A DNA stretch of 50,363 nt, taken from contig VAZV01000139.1 in assembly GCA_005884765.1 (NCBI GenBank), positions 1 through 50,363 of the forward strand. The letters run 5' to 3'. This DNA is from Alphaproteobacteria bacterium (GTDB lineage Bacteria; Pseudomonadota; Alphaproteobacteria; Rhizobiales; Xanthobacteraceae). Made by a program: the position numbers and the translations under genes. The notes below the pieces were generated by a model that was given only the letters and a program-made list of their open reading frames with translations, ran no database searches and was not told the origin of the DNA. Within the stretch, counting starts at the first letter, position 1, and each line of letters begins with the position of its first letter. Of the stretch, positions 42,831 to 50,363 are shown in pieces.

Positions 42831-45065
42831 TTAGTACGCCAGCGGATCAGGCCGAAGCTGAAACTGGACCACCAGCGGGCTCGACCGTGTGGCGTCGGTG
42901 TTGCCCGGAGCGCCGGGAGCCGGTGCGTCGATGCCTTCGATGTGAACCGGTGTACGGTTGCCTGACGTCGCCCACAGCGCCCTTCCCTTCCAGCCGGCGC
43001 CCGGATTGTCGATCCTGCCATCGATGTTCTTGGCATAGAAACCCATCGGATAGGGAACGCGCAGTTCGACGATGCGGCCGCCAACCAGTGCGTGCAGCGA
43101 ATCCGACTGGTTGCCGGTGGCAATCGGCGTATTGGCGCCGAGCCCGAGGATGTCGTGCTGGTCGACCCAGAGATAATACGGATTTTCCGCGGCACCCGAA
43201 TCGCCGACAAAGCCTGGCCCGGGAAGCGGGTAGAATGTCCATCCCTCGGGGCACTTCTCACCGCGCTCGGCGCCTGGTCCGTTGAGCGGGCCTGAGCATT
43301 TTCGGCGGTCGAAGCTCGCGATATGTCCGCTGTCGAGCGGCACCCAAACCACACCGTCGCGATCGACATCCATGCCGCGAATTCCATATCCCGGCATCGG
43401 CACCTTGTAGATTTCCGCAAGTGCCGTATCCGGGGGGTTCGGTCCGGGGCTGACGCGGATAACGTAGCCGGGATGCGGCAGGCTCGATCCCCAGATCGAA
43501 CCGTCGGATGGACTAAAGGAGATCCCATAAAGCGCAAAGGGAATGCGCGTGTCCTTGTCCGGATCCAGCGGCGTGCCCGGCTCGTTGTAACCTTCGTCGC
43601 GCTTGCCGTTGCCGTTGGTATCGACAATAAGAGCGGTCCAGCCCTGGGATGCCGCGGCATCGCCAGTCTGCCGATACTTGTTGGTGTTGACCCAGCCGAC
43701 TACGGCGAGCTCGCCTTGCGTGTTAGTGGAAAACCACAGCGTGTTGTCGGCGTCTTCAGCCAAGTTCAGGTGTTGCGTGCCGAAGCAGGTATCGATGAAC
43801 GAGAATTTCTTGCTAGTGGGATCATAGACCGTGACCTGGCGCGCGTTCTGGAAAACTCCTTCGTGCCTCTCCTCAAGGGGATAGAGCTGCGCTGAGCGCA
43901 GCGGCGAATCCTTGCGGCAATAGGCCGGGATATCGTTCGGTGGCCGGGTCTGCGCGGCGAAATAAATTCTGCCGTCCTGATCCATCACCAGCGAATGCGC
44001 ATTGACCTGGCTATCCCACACCTGCTCACTGCCGAAATAGGGCGACGGCGCAAACACCGGGTTGGCTTGCGCCGAACTTGGCGTCGCCTCGGGATCACGC
44101 ACCGGCACCCTGATGGTGGTCTTTGAGTTGTTGACAGCGTCCAGAATCGGGATTTGGTCGGTGCTGAGTTCGGTCGCCCCGTAGATCAATCCATGGCCGT
44201 TCACGGTCGGACGACGTCTGTCCGTCGTCACGACGTCGTGGAGGTAGTGTTTCGGGTCGAGCCAGTCCCTCACGGTGATCACAAGATTGCGTTCGATGCC
44301 AACTGGCCTTGGCGGGGTAGCGCTGGGCAGCTCGCCGGCCTTGATCCGATCGGTCCAGTCAGCCAGCGCCGCCAGATGTCCGCCGTCAGGAGTGAGCAAA
44401 CGTCCCATCGTGCGCGCCATGGTAGTGCCGCCCGGTCCTGTCTGCAACCGCTGCGCCCAGGCGGCAATTGAGGAATCGAAATGTCCGAGTGCCGGCGGGA
44501 TGTTGCGCGTCGCGTAATTGCCGAGCTGGTGGCAATTGCCGCAGCCATTGGTCTTGATGACGTCGAGCCATTGATCTTGGCTTTTGAATTCCACAGGGAT
44601 GCCATTGCCGTTCGGTCCGGTGCCCGGAAATTTGCTCTTGTCCGGCGCCCTCAAGAGCGAGAACCAATAGACCGCCGGATAATATTGCGCAGCGGCAGCG
44701 AGATCCGGCGCGATCACGGCCGCCAGATTCAGCGATTTGCCGGGCTCGCTCGCTATCTTCGGCGAATCCGCCAGGCCGTAGCCGCGCACCCAGACATCAT
44801 AACGCGCCTTGGGTAGATCGGGGACGACAAAGCGGCCGGAATGGTCGGTGACGACAATTTTTGCAAATCGGGTTCCGAGATCTTTTGTCTCGGCGATAAC
44901 CCAAACGCCTGCTTCCGGCCCGAACCGGCTAGTGACGACGCCCCTGATATTGCCAGCGGTCGCCGCATGATCTTCGTCTTTGACCGGCTGAGCCTGGTGC
45001 GGCGTGGCGGCCGCAACAAGCGACGCCACGACCACTGCAATTGCAAGCGCAAAACGGTTGTTCAT
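42831..45065 (-). CDS. Secreted carboxypeptidase-regulatory-like / CXXCH / beta-propeller protein
   Basis: A 744-residue exported protein. A Sec signal peptide (about 1-26) is followed by a carboxypeptidase-regulatory-like beta sandwich (about 38-120, IRGVVTSRFGPEAGVWVIAET), a heme-c attachment motif CGNCH (175-179), and then propeller-like repeats (NAHSLVMDQDGRIYFAAQ, GISFSPSDGSIWGSS, RGMDVDRDGVVWVPLDS) like virginiamycin B lyase. The ATG at 45065 follows the cytochrome c gene by 17 bases. Together they suggest a periplasmic oxidoreductase that passes electrons to the cytochrome; the reaction is unknown. The longer ORF to 45356 is a read-through over the cytochrome gene. Confidence 0.82.
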   Translation of the reverse strand: MNNRFALAIAVVVASLVAAATPHQAQPVKDEDHAATAGNIRGVVTSRFGPEAGVWVIAETKDLGTRFAKIVVTDHSGRFVVPDLPKARYDVWVRGYGLADSPKIASEPGKSLNLAAVIAPDLAAAAQYYPAVYWFSLLRAPDKSKFPGTGPNGNGIPVEFKSQDQWLDVIKTNGCGNCHQLGNYATRNIPPALGHFDSSIAAWAQRLQTGPGGTTMARTMGRLLTPDGGHLAALADWTDRIKAGELPSATPPRPVGIERNLVITVRDWLDPKHYLHDVVTTDRRRPTVNGHGLIYGATELSTDQIPILDAVNNSKTTIRVPVRDPEATPSSAQANPVFAPSPYFGSEQVWDSQVNAHSLVMDQDGRIYFAAQTRPPNDIPAYCRKDSPLRSAQLYPLEERHEGVFQNARQVTVYDPTSKKFSFIDTCFGTQHLNLAEDADNTLWFSTNTQGELAVVGWVNTNKYRQTGDAAASQGWTALIVDTNGNGKRDEGYNEPGTPLDPDKDTRIPFALYGISFSPSDGSIWGSSLPHPGYVIRVSPGPNPPDTALAEIYKVPMPGYGIRGMDVDRDGVVWVPLDSGHIASFDRRKCSGPLNGPGAERGEKCPEGWTFYPLPGPGFVGDSGAAENPYYLWVDQHDILGLGANTPIATGNQSDSLHALVGGRIVELRVPYPMGFYAKNIDGRIDNPGAGWKGRALWATSGNRTPVHIEGIDAPAPGAPGNTDATRSSPLVVQFQLRPDPLAY

Positions 45066-45082
45066 TGTCGCTCTATCGTTCC

Positions 45083-45457
45083 CTATCTTTGGCTCGCGAG
45101 ATAGGCGATGATGTCGCTGCGGTCGCGGTCGGCAACGCCCTGGAAAACGCCCATCGTGGTGCCCGGAACCATTGTGCCTGGCGACGAGATCCATCCGCCA
45201 AGCGCATCTTCGTTCCAGTCCCAGGATGCCATCGACTTGAACGCGGGCGAATATTGAAAGCTCGAAACCGAGCCTGCCCTGCGCCCAATGACGCCAAACA
45301 GATTGGGCCCGTAGCGGTTGGATCCGGCTGCGTCGATAGTATGGCACAGCGCGCATTGACGAACGAACGCCGCCTTGCCCGCTGCAATGTCAGCGGCGCC
45401 GGCGTCGCGTGTGCAGGTCGCGACCAGCGTGAGCAGTCCAGCGGCAATCCTGATCAT
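45083..45457 (-). CDS. Class I c-type cytochrome, periplasmic
   Basis: A 124-residue cytochrome with a signal peptide ending near GAA (residue 22), heme motif CALCH (35-39), GPNLFGVIGRRAG and a distal Met in VPGTTMGVF; the C-terminus DRSDIIAYLASQ is typical. The start at 45457 gives a normal signal peptide; the in-frame stretch to 45571 does not. It probably serves as electron acceptor for the large CXXCH protein in the same operon. An EcfG-like element with one mismatch (TGAAC-N16-CGTT, 45554-45530) lies upstream. Confidence 0.88.
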   Translation of the reverse strand: MIRIAAGLLTLVATCTRDAGAADIAAGKAAFVRQCALCHTIDAAGSNRYGPNLFGVIGRRAGSVSSFQYSPAFKSMASWDWNEDALGGWISSPGTMVPGTTMGVFQGVADRDRSDIIAYLASQR

Positions 45458-45644
45458 CGCACGTCTTGTTCGATCATGCTCGCTTGTCACGGCTTCAACG
45501 ATCCGGTCTCGCAGCCATTTGCGGGCTACAACGCAAAGGTCCTGCATCGGTTCAAAAGCTCGCCGGCCCACCTCGGCCGCAAGGTGGGCCCAAATGGCAA
45601 GAGAGACCCAAGTAGCGAAAGACCGGGTCTAGGTCGATCGCCAA

Positions 45645-46055
45645 TCAGATGTCGGCGATCTCGCGCCGCGCTGCAGGTTGGCGTGCCTCAGGCTTTTCAT
45701 CGATTGGGCGTGCAGGCAATTGCAGCACCGTGGCCCTTTGCCCGGCCGCGAGGTTAGTGACAAGCACGATTGCGCCGTTTGAGAATTCCAGCGCATCATG
45801 ATGCCGGGCCGGTCTGTCGAGGTCTACTTGACGAAACCGCGCAAGCCGATCACCGATGTTGGTACCAAACAGCAAGCCATCAACCCGAACGTCTTTCTCG
45901 AACGCGACCTCGGTACCGGGTCGAAGGCAGACCGCTACCCGCGGATTGTCGGGGCTCGCAAAGCCCCGAGTCCCTGATTGGAATTTGGTCGAAACCAACG
46001 TCTCCGCGACCTCAGCGGGACGCGTCGCGACTGCATGCAAGCTGTAATCGCACAT
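45645..46055 (-). CDS. Conserved hypothetical protein (136 residues)
   Basis: A soluble protein opening with MCDYSLHAVATRPAEVAE and containing GTRGFASPDNPRVAVCLRPGTEVAFE, a pattern I associate with a small family in Bradyrhizobium-like genomes, without known function. The end is Pro/Arg-rich and acidic. A GGAAC-N16-AGTT element (46275-46251) lies about 190 bases upstream, close to the EcfG consensus. No partner gene. Confidence 0.65.
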   Translation of the reverse strand: MCDYSLHAVATRPAEVAETLVSTKFQSGTRGFASPDNPRVAVCLRPGTEVAFEKDVRVDGLLFGTNIGDRLARFRQVDLDRPARHHDALEFSNGAIVLVTNLAAGQRATVLQLPARPIDEKPEARQPAARREIADI

Positions 46056-46366
46056 GGAGCGCTCCCATAAATGGCCACCCAGCCAAATACACGAACCGCC
46101 GCAAACCTATTTAGTTGCGATCGCAGCCAAAAAAACAGGCTGACGCCAAGCCCAGAGCCCGTGACTTCAGCCGATCGCCGCCGAGCCAATACCGGCCGGT
46201 TTATGCAGCTGGCCAGAGAGGCTTCCCGCGGGAAACTTCGTGCGCGACGAAACTTTCGAAGCTGATAATCGTTCCTCCGTTCCGAAAAATCTTCTTGGAG
46301 ATTTTGTCGGCGACCGCACAGAAGAAAAGCCCCTCGGAGTTTAGCCTTAGCTATGAGGTGAGCGAC
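46056..46366. other. 311-bp gap between divergent small genes
   Basis: No supported gene. It holds the EcfG-like element noted for the 136-residue protein (46251-46275), a second GGAAC four bases away from it (46279-46283), and a GAGGTGA ribosome site (about 46355-46361) for the zinc-ribbon gene. Short open stretches on both strands look like chance. Confidence 0.45.
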
Positions 46367-46594
46367 ATGCTCCTTTCACTCACAGGCGTATTGCTTTCGC
46401 CGATAGAGCGACCACCCTGCATGAGATGCCGCACGCGAATGAATTTAGCGAGCATCGCCCCGCGCCCCGACCATTCTGAAAAGCGAACTTTCAAATGTCC
46501 CAAGTGCCACTTCATCGAGACCGTGGTCGTTCCGGACCCTATCAGGTCGGAAGAAATCAATCGTCTGGCGGACAACGTCAAGCCGCCAGAGTGA
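46367..46594 (+). CDS. Small zinc-ribbon protein (75 residues)
   Basis: From the ATG at 46367, with GAGGTGA placed 6 bases upstream, a 75-residue protein carries two CXXC pairs: CMRC (18-21) and CPKC (44-47), a zinc-ribbon spacing. The middle (RMNLASIAPRPDHSEKRTFKCPKCHFIETVVV) resembles small rhizobial zinc-ribbon proteins of unknown role. The longer ORF to 46115 has no ribosome site or similarity. Confidence 0.7.
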   Translation: MLLSLTGVLLSPIERPPCMRCRTRMNLASIAPRPDHSEKRTFKCPKCHFIETVVVPDPIRSEEINRLADNVKPPE

Positions 46595-46678
46595 ACGACG
46601 GCTCAAGCCTTAGCCATCAAACAGCGACGCGAGCCGCATGGCCTGTACGCTGCATTTTGCTTTCGGGCTCGCGGGCGT

Positions 46679-47377
46679 TCAGACAGGTCGCTGGAATAGG
46701 CGCTCGTAGTGCAGCTGAAGCGTTTCATGGCACTCGCATGCGCGTTCGCGAATCCGCGCGACAGCTTCGATATGCACATGGCCACGGCTGTAGGTAACAA
46801 GGCCCGCCCGCTGCAGTTCTCCGGCCACCTCGGTAACGCTGGTCCGTCTGACGCCCATCATCTGCGCGAGAAACTCCTGTGTAAGGGGCAAATCTACACC
46901 GACAAGGTCGTGCATTCGGAGCAGCCACCGGCACATCCGCGCATGAATGTCGTGAACCGCGTTACAAGCAGCGGTTTGCTGGACCTGCGCCAGGAAGAAC
47001 TGCTCATATTTGACGAGAAGTGCCCGGAGTTCGGGGACCGCGCCAAGTACTTCCCTAAGTCGTTCTACTTCGATGATCGATGCGGCGCCGGAAACTTGAA
47101 CGATGACTCTGTTGAGCGACACCTTGTCATCGAGCGCTTGCATGGCGCCGAAGGCACCATCAGCGCCGATCATGCCGGTCTCGATCCCCTCGCCGTTTTT
47201 CAGTTCGACAACGCAGGAGATGATTCCCCCGTGCGGAAAGTAGACCTTGTTGAGGCCTTGATGGGCGTCGGCCAGCACCTCGCCCTGATGGAGTTGAGTA
47301 ACGGTAAGGTGAGACTTGAAGCGATCTGTATCCGCGACGCCAAGACGCGCGAAAAGTCGGTTGTTTGAATGGGGCAT
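46679..47377 (-). CDS. Crp/Fnr-family transcriptional regulator
   Basis: A 232-residue regulator: a cyclic-nucleotide-type sensor barrel (about 20-120, YFPHGGIISCVVELKNGEGIETGMIGADG), a dimer helix, and a Crp-type winged helix (about 165-215, LTQEFLAQMMGVRRTSVTEVAGELQRAGLV). The FNR iron-sulfur cysteines are absent, and the barrel lacks the cAMP-binding RxS pattern, so the signal is unknown. This subfamily is abundant in Bradyrhizobium-like genomes. It diverges from the ComA-like gene across a 532-bp gap. Confidence 0.9.
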   Translation of the reverse strand: MPHSNNRLFARLGVADTDRFKSHLTVTQLHQGEVLADAHQGLNKVYFPHGGIISCVVELKNGEGIETGMIGADGAFGAMQALDDKVSLNRVIVQVSGAASIIEVERLREVLGAVPELRALLVKYEQFFLAQVQQTAACNAVHDIHARMCRWLLRMHDLVGVDLPLTQEFLAQMMGVRRTSVTEVAGELQRAGLVTYSRGHVHIEAVARIRERACECHETLQLHYERLFQRPV

Positions 47378-47909
47378 GTCGTGCCCTCCGGCCCTGCAGG
47401 CGGGAGCACGACTGGTCTCTCTGTCACCGACGCCTACGAAAAAGCAGCCTAGGCCGGTGATAGCCTATATATGGGGAATTGGCGGTGGGAAGCGAGGACT
47501 AAACCTCGCCTTATATGGCAACGCCAGCCCAAGTTCCCACCGCACGCGCAATGGCCTGAAAATTCGGAACCCACATCAGCGTGAGCCAAGGGACCGTATT
47601 TCCAATGGCAAGCGTTGGTTGCTGCGAATGTCCATCCGGGACAGGACGTCCGCCCATGTCGCGCGGGATTGCCTGGCGCCCAGCCGTTTGTGCACGGCAC
47701 CATTCAGTTGCCGCGCTCGGCGGCCGATCTTTCGCGACGCTCATCCAGCGGCGCCAGGGCGTCATGGCTGATGTCATCGCAACGCGACGAGCGTCCGGTC
47801 ACCGCGCTGACCTCATTGCTTCGCGACATCCGCCGCCATACGACCGCTGCGTGATGACCGCCCGACAGAACAAGAACCGAAAGGAAAGGAAAAGAGAAGG
47901 ACGAAAGCC
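47378..47909. other. 532-bp gap with a predicted structured element
   Basis: No ORF here has a good ribosome site or family likeness. At 47463-47519 a stem-loop can form: outer pairs GCC/GGC and ATATA/TATAT enclose an 18-base bulge and a perfect hairpin GCGAGG-ACTAAA-CCTCGC (47492-47509). The run of purines at about 47870-47905 supplies the ComA ribosome site (GAGAAGGA). Confidence 0.4.
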
Positions 47910-48731
47910 ATGGCTGATACAACATTCGCCTTTATTCCCCGCGCCGCCCGCTCGGCCAAGCCGCGCAAGACCGGCCTCACCGAAATCCGCGGCCCCTATT
48001 ACAGCGCGTATGGCCCGCGTCATCTCGCCGACCTGTTTGAGACGGTCGGCGCCTGGGTGGATGGAATCAAATACGCCGGCGGCTCGTTCGCCCTCATGCC
48101 TGCTGACATCGTCAAATCGATGAACAAGATGGCGCATGATCATGGAGCTTATGTCTCGACAGGGGGCTGGATCGAAAACGTGCTGCGCTTCGGGCCGAGC
48201 GCCGTCGACCGCTACATCGAGGAAGCCAAGGTGCTTGGATTTGATGTCATCGAGATTTCGGCCGGCTTCATCAGCCTGCCAACCGACAGCTTGCTGCGCA
48301 TAGTGGAAAAAGTAAAAAAGGCCGGACTGAAAGCCAAGCCCGAGCTTGGCATTCAGTTTGGCGCGGGTGGCAGCAGCGCGGCCGAAGAGCTGGAAGCCGA
48401 AGGCACCAAGGACGCCGGTTGGCTCATCGCTCAAGGCAGACGCGCGCTCGATGCCGGCGCCGACATCGTCATGATCGAAAGCGAGGGCATTATCGAGAAC
48501 GTCAAGTCGTGGCGCACCGATGTGGTGGCCCGGATCATCAACCAACTCGGAATTGAAAAGGTAATGTTCGAAGGCGCAGACCCGCCCGTATTCGAATGGT
48601 ACATAAAAAATTACGGCAATGAGATCAATCTGTTCGTCGATCACAGCCAAATCGTGCAACTCGAGGCGCTGCGCTCGGGCATCTGGGGCACCAAGAGCAC
48701 TTGGGGTCGTGTTCAGAGCCTTCCCGGATAA
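47910..48731 (+). CDS. Phosphosulfolactate synthase (ComA) family protein
   Basis: A 273-residue TIM-barrel protein. GLTEIRGPYYSAYGPRHLADLFETVG, DGIKYAGGSF, VLGFDVIEISAGF and KPELGIQFGAGG are the family blocks, and ESEGI near residue 190 is typical. Archaeal ComA joins sulfite and phosphoenolpyruvate to make phosphosulfolactate for coenzyme M; bacterial and plant relatives (plant HSA32 is a heat-stress protein) have less certain roles. No ComB or ComC gene is nearby. A strong purine-rich ribosome site precedes the ATG. It is tail to tail with an MHS transporter gene. Confidence 0.88.
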   Translation: MADTTFAFIPRAARSAKPRKTGLTEIRGPYYSAYGPRHLADLFETVGAWVDGIKYAGGSFALMPADIVKSMNKMAHDHGAYVSTGGWIENVLRFGPSAVDRYIEEAKVLGFDVIEISAGFISLPTDSLLRIVEKVKKAGLKAKPELGIQFGAGGSSAAEELEAEGTKDAGWLIAQGRRALDAGADIVMIESEGIIENVKSWRTDVVARIINQLGIEKVMFEGADPPVFEWYIKNYGNEINLFVDHSQIVQLEALRSGIWGTKSTWGRVQSLPG

Positions 48732-48749
48732 GCGGATGCCATGCTCGCA

Positions 48750-50063
48750 TTATCGCGCGGCTGCGCCTTCGAGGTCGGCGTTCCTGGTCTCCGGCGTGGC
48801 AAGAATAGCGAGGATCGCCAGCACCGCGTATAACATCGCCAGCAGTCCGACATAGACATAGGCCTCGTGAATACCGTAGCTGCGTAGAATCTGCCCGGCG
48901 ACGATCGGGATCAGTCCGCCGCCGTAAACCTGCGCAACCTGATAAGCCGCGCTCGCGCCTGAGGCCCGATACCGGGTCGGAAAATTTTCCGTGTAGAAGG
49001 CCGGGATCGCGCCATAGCCAAAGCCGAATACGAAGCCAAACCCGATGATCTCGGCCAGCGCCGCGAGAACGATGCTGCCGGTATTCACCAGATAGAAATA
49101 AGGGATCGCGAAGATCAGGAACACGATGGCCGCGATCAACAGGATCACGCGGCGGTTGATGACGTCAGCCAGCAGCGAGCCGACGATCATGAATGCCAAC
49201 ATGAAGGCCGCGGCGATCAGCCCGATGATCTCGGGTGACGATCCGGTAAAGCCGACCGCCTTCATGTAGCCCGTGCCGAACACGAAATAGAGGAAGAAGG
49301 CCCCGCCGAACATGGCGTTGACCAGCGAAGTCCGCAGCACTGTCCCCGGCATTTCGCGCCAGACCTGCGTCGCCGGACTTTCGAGGATAGCCTGTTGCGC
49401 CTTGTGCTGCGCGAAGACGAAGCTGTCCTCGGTGCGCGTTCGGATGAGGATTCCGACGACAGCGACAAGGAAGCCGAGAAAGAAGAAGATACGCCAGCCC
49501 CCGGCGACGAAGCTTTCGGGCGTCATCAGAGCCTTGACCAGGATCACCGAGCCGAAGCCGAGTAATAACCCGATCGGGATAGCGAATCCAACCCAGGCAC
49601 CCCAGAACGCGCGGTGCTTCGATCGCGCCGCCTGTTCGACCACCCAGGTCGAGGCGGTGCCGAATTCGGCGCCGAAACTGATCCCCTGCAGCAGGCGGAA
49701 CACGATCAGCAACACCGGCGCGATCAGGCCAATGCGCTCGTAGGTCGGGGTCAGCCCGATCAGCAGTGTGCTGACGCCCATCAGCACCAAGGCAAAGACC
49801 ATCGCGTCCTTGCGGCCCCGGCGGTCGGCGATATGACCAAAGATGTAGGCACCGACGGGGCGGATGATGATGCCAATTCCATAAACACTGATTGCTGCGG
49901 CAACGGCGGCAAGCGCGGGCAATTTGAAGAAGACGTCGCCCCAGACGGTCGCCGCGATTATGCCGGTGACCAGGAAGTCATATTGCTCGATCACCGAACC
50001 GACGATACTCGCCAGCGCGACCTTATAGACCCGATTGTTGTTCGAGCTTGCGGACGTGTTCAT
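48750..50063 (-). CDS. MFS transporter, metabolite:H+ symporter (MHS) family
   Basis: A 437-residue protein with about 12 membrane segments. The loop 2-3 motif GHIADRRGRKDAM and the N-terminal IVGSVIEQYDFLVTG (variant of the IGNxxEWYDF signature) identify the MHS family, which brings in organic acids and osmolytes such as citrate, ketoglutarate, shikimate or proline/betaine with protons. It is convergent with the ComA-like gene 18 bases away. The substrate cannot be read; the Q in EQYDF instead of the usual W is a minor oddity. Confidence 0.88.
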   Translation of the reverse strand: MNTSASSNNNRVYKVALASIVGSVIEQYDFLVTGIIAATVWGDVFFKLPALAAVAAAISVYGIGIIIRPVGAYIFGHIADRRGRKDAMVFALVLMGVSTLLIGLTPTYERIGLIAPVLLIVFRLLQGISFGAEFGTASTWVVEQAARSKHRAFWGAWVGFAIPIGLLLGFGSVILVKALMTPESFVAGGWRIFFFLGFLVAVVGILIRTRTEDSFVFAQHKAQQAILESPATQVWREMPGTVLRTSLVNAMFGGAFFLYFVFGTGYMKAVGFTGSSPEIIGLIAAAFMLAFMIVGSLLADVINRRVILLIAAIVFLIFAIPYFYLVNTGSIVLAALAEIIGFGFVFGFGYGAIPAFYTENFPTRYRASGASAAYQVAQVYGGGLIPIVAGQILRSYGIHEAYVYVGLLAMLYAVLAILAILATPETRNADLEGAAAR

Positions 50064-50133
50064 TCACAGGATAAGCCCGACAGCCCCGGGAACGTTCCGT
50101 TGCGCCGAACCGAGTAGCATCCAAATCGGACAC

Positions 50134-50363
50134 TCAGGCCCGCTGCGGCGCACGCTGAAGCGATGCAACCAGCTGCGAGCCGATAGATCGGAGGACAAGC
50201 TGGTATGCGCGGTCGACGATTTCGTCCAGTGACGGGGTACGCACGAACATGGCTTGCGCCTGGGCCAGTAACTCGTCGCGCGTTGGTATCCTCTTCAGAT
50301 GCAGGGTCGCCAGCACGTCAGCGGTATGGTTCCGCGCTTGATTGAGCGTCTCCCCCAGCGCGG
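50134..50363 (-). CDS. Unidentified protein, C-terminal part
   Basis: The frame is open to the end of the window, so the N-terminus lies outside. About 75 residues are visible, ending HLKRIPTRDELLAQAQ... and SIGSQLVASLQRAPQRA. It is soluble and helix-rich, with no recognised motif. The GTG at 50316 inside the frame is unlikely to be the start because the coding pattern continues beyond it. Confidence 0.5.
   Translation of the reverse strand, partial: ALGETLNQARNHTADVLATLHLKRIPTRDELLAQAQAMFVRTPSLDEIVDRAYQLVLRSIGSQLVASLQRAPQRA

Noticed and set aside
45066..45356. In-frame upstream extension of the large CXXCH protein
   Set aside because: It runs over the cytochrome c gene; the signal peptide begins at 45065.
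47511..47777. An 88-codon ORF (- strand) in the gap before the ComA-like gene
   Set aside because: No ribosome site or family likeness; other frames are equally open in this GC-rich DNA.
1..50363. CRISPR arrays, insertion sequences, tRNA and rRNA genes
   Set aside because: No regularly spaced repeats, transposase-like proteins or tRNA/rRNA sequences were seen on reading through the window.

Overview
The window is GC-rich, densely coded alphaproteobacterial DNA, most likely from a Bradyrhizobium-like member of the Rhizobiales. That placement rests on a ChvE-GguAB sugar importer, a SmoEFGK-type polyol importer, a perfect EcfG-type stress promoter, a ComA-like protein of the bacterial type and several small proteins that look rhizobial. 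It is inference from gene content; no rRNA or tRNA gene is present to confirm it. Most of the window is a chain of carbon-catabolism modules, each with its own importer and regulator.

Region 1 (1-6619, + strand) is one tight operon. It holds the C-terminal end of a molybdenum hydroxylase large subunit (CoxL/xanthine dehydrogenase family), CoxD-like and CoxE-like maturation factors, an amidohydrolase, a lactonase-type metallo-beta-lactamase-fold protein, a fused SMP-30 lactonase/isochorismatase-like protein whose expected catalytic cysteine is a serine, and an azoreductase-type flavoprotein. The set looks like a hydroxylate-then-hydrolyse degradation pathway of unknown substrate.

Region 2 (6835-15474, - strand) is an oxidative L-arabinose/D-galactose operon: GntR regulator, sugar 1-dehydrogenase, mutarotase, sugar lactonase, ChvE-GguA-GguB importer and a DapA-family dehydratase/aldolase. 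The arabonate dehydratase and the final semialdehyde dehydrogenase are not in the window. Two copies of a 42-bp repeat, each opening a tiny ORF, flank this block in direct orientation.

Region 3 (15815-25358, - strand) is a polyol operon: HAD phosphatase, SorC-family regulator, SmoEFGK-type importer, galactitol/arabitol-type dehydrogenase, an FGGY kinase and a PfkB kinase. A 14-bp palindrome in front of the first gene, with a matching half site in front of smoE, is a likely SorC operator.

Region 4 (25576-38408) looks like a 6-deoxy-sugar (L-fucose-like) or related aldose module. It has a FucU-type mutarotase, a CUT1 importer with no ATPase gene beside it, an aldo/keto reductase sugar 1-dehydrogenase, an aldonolactonase, an FAH-family keto-acid enzyme, a GntR regulator and, divergently, a complete RbsABC-type importer.

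Region 5 (38601-50363) is mixed: nicotinamidase, DUF4142 protein, a stress-type PNPOx-like protein under an EcfG promoter, a CYTH-CHAD protein, a cytochrome c plus a large secreted CXXCH/beta-propeller protein, a Crp/Fnr regulator, a ComA-like protein and an MHS-family transporter. No CRISPR array, insertion sequence, tRNA or rRNA gene was seen.
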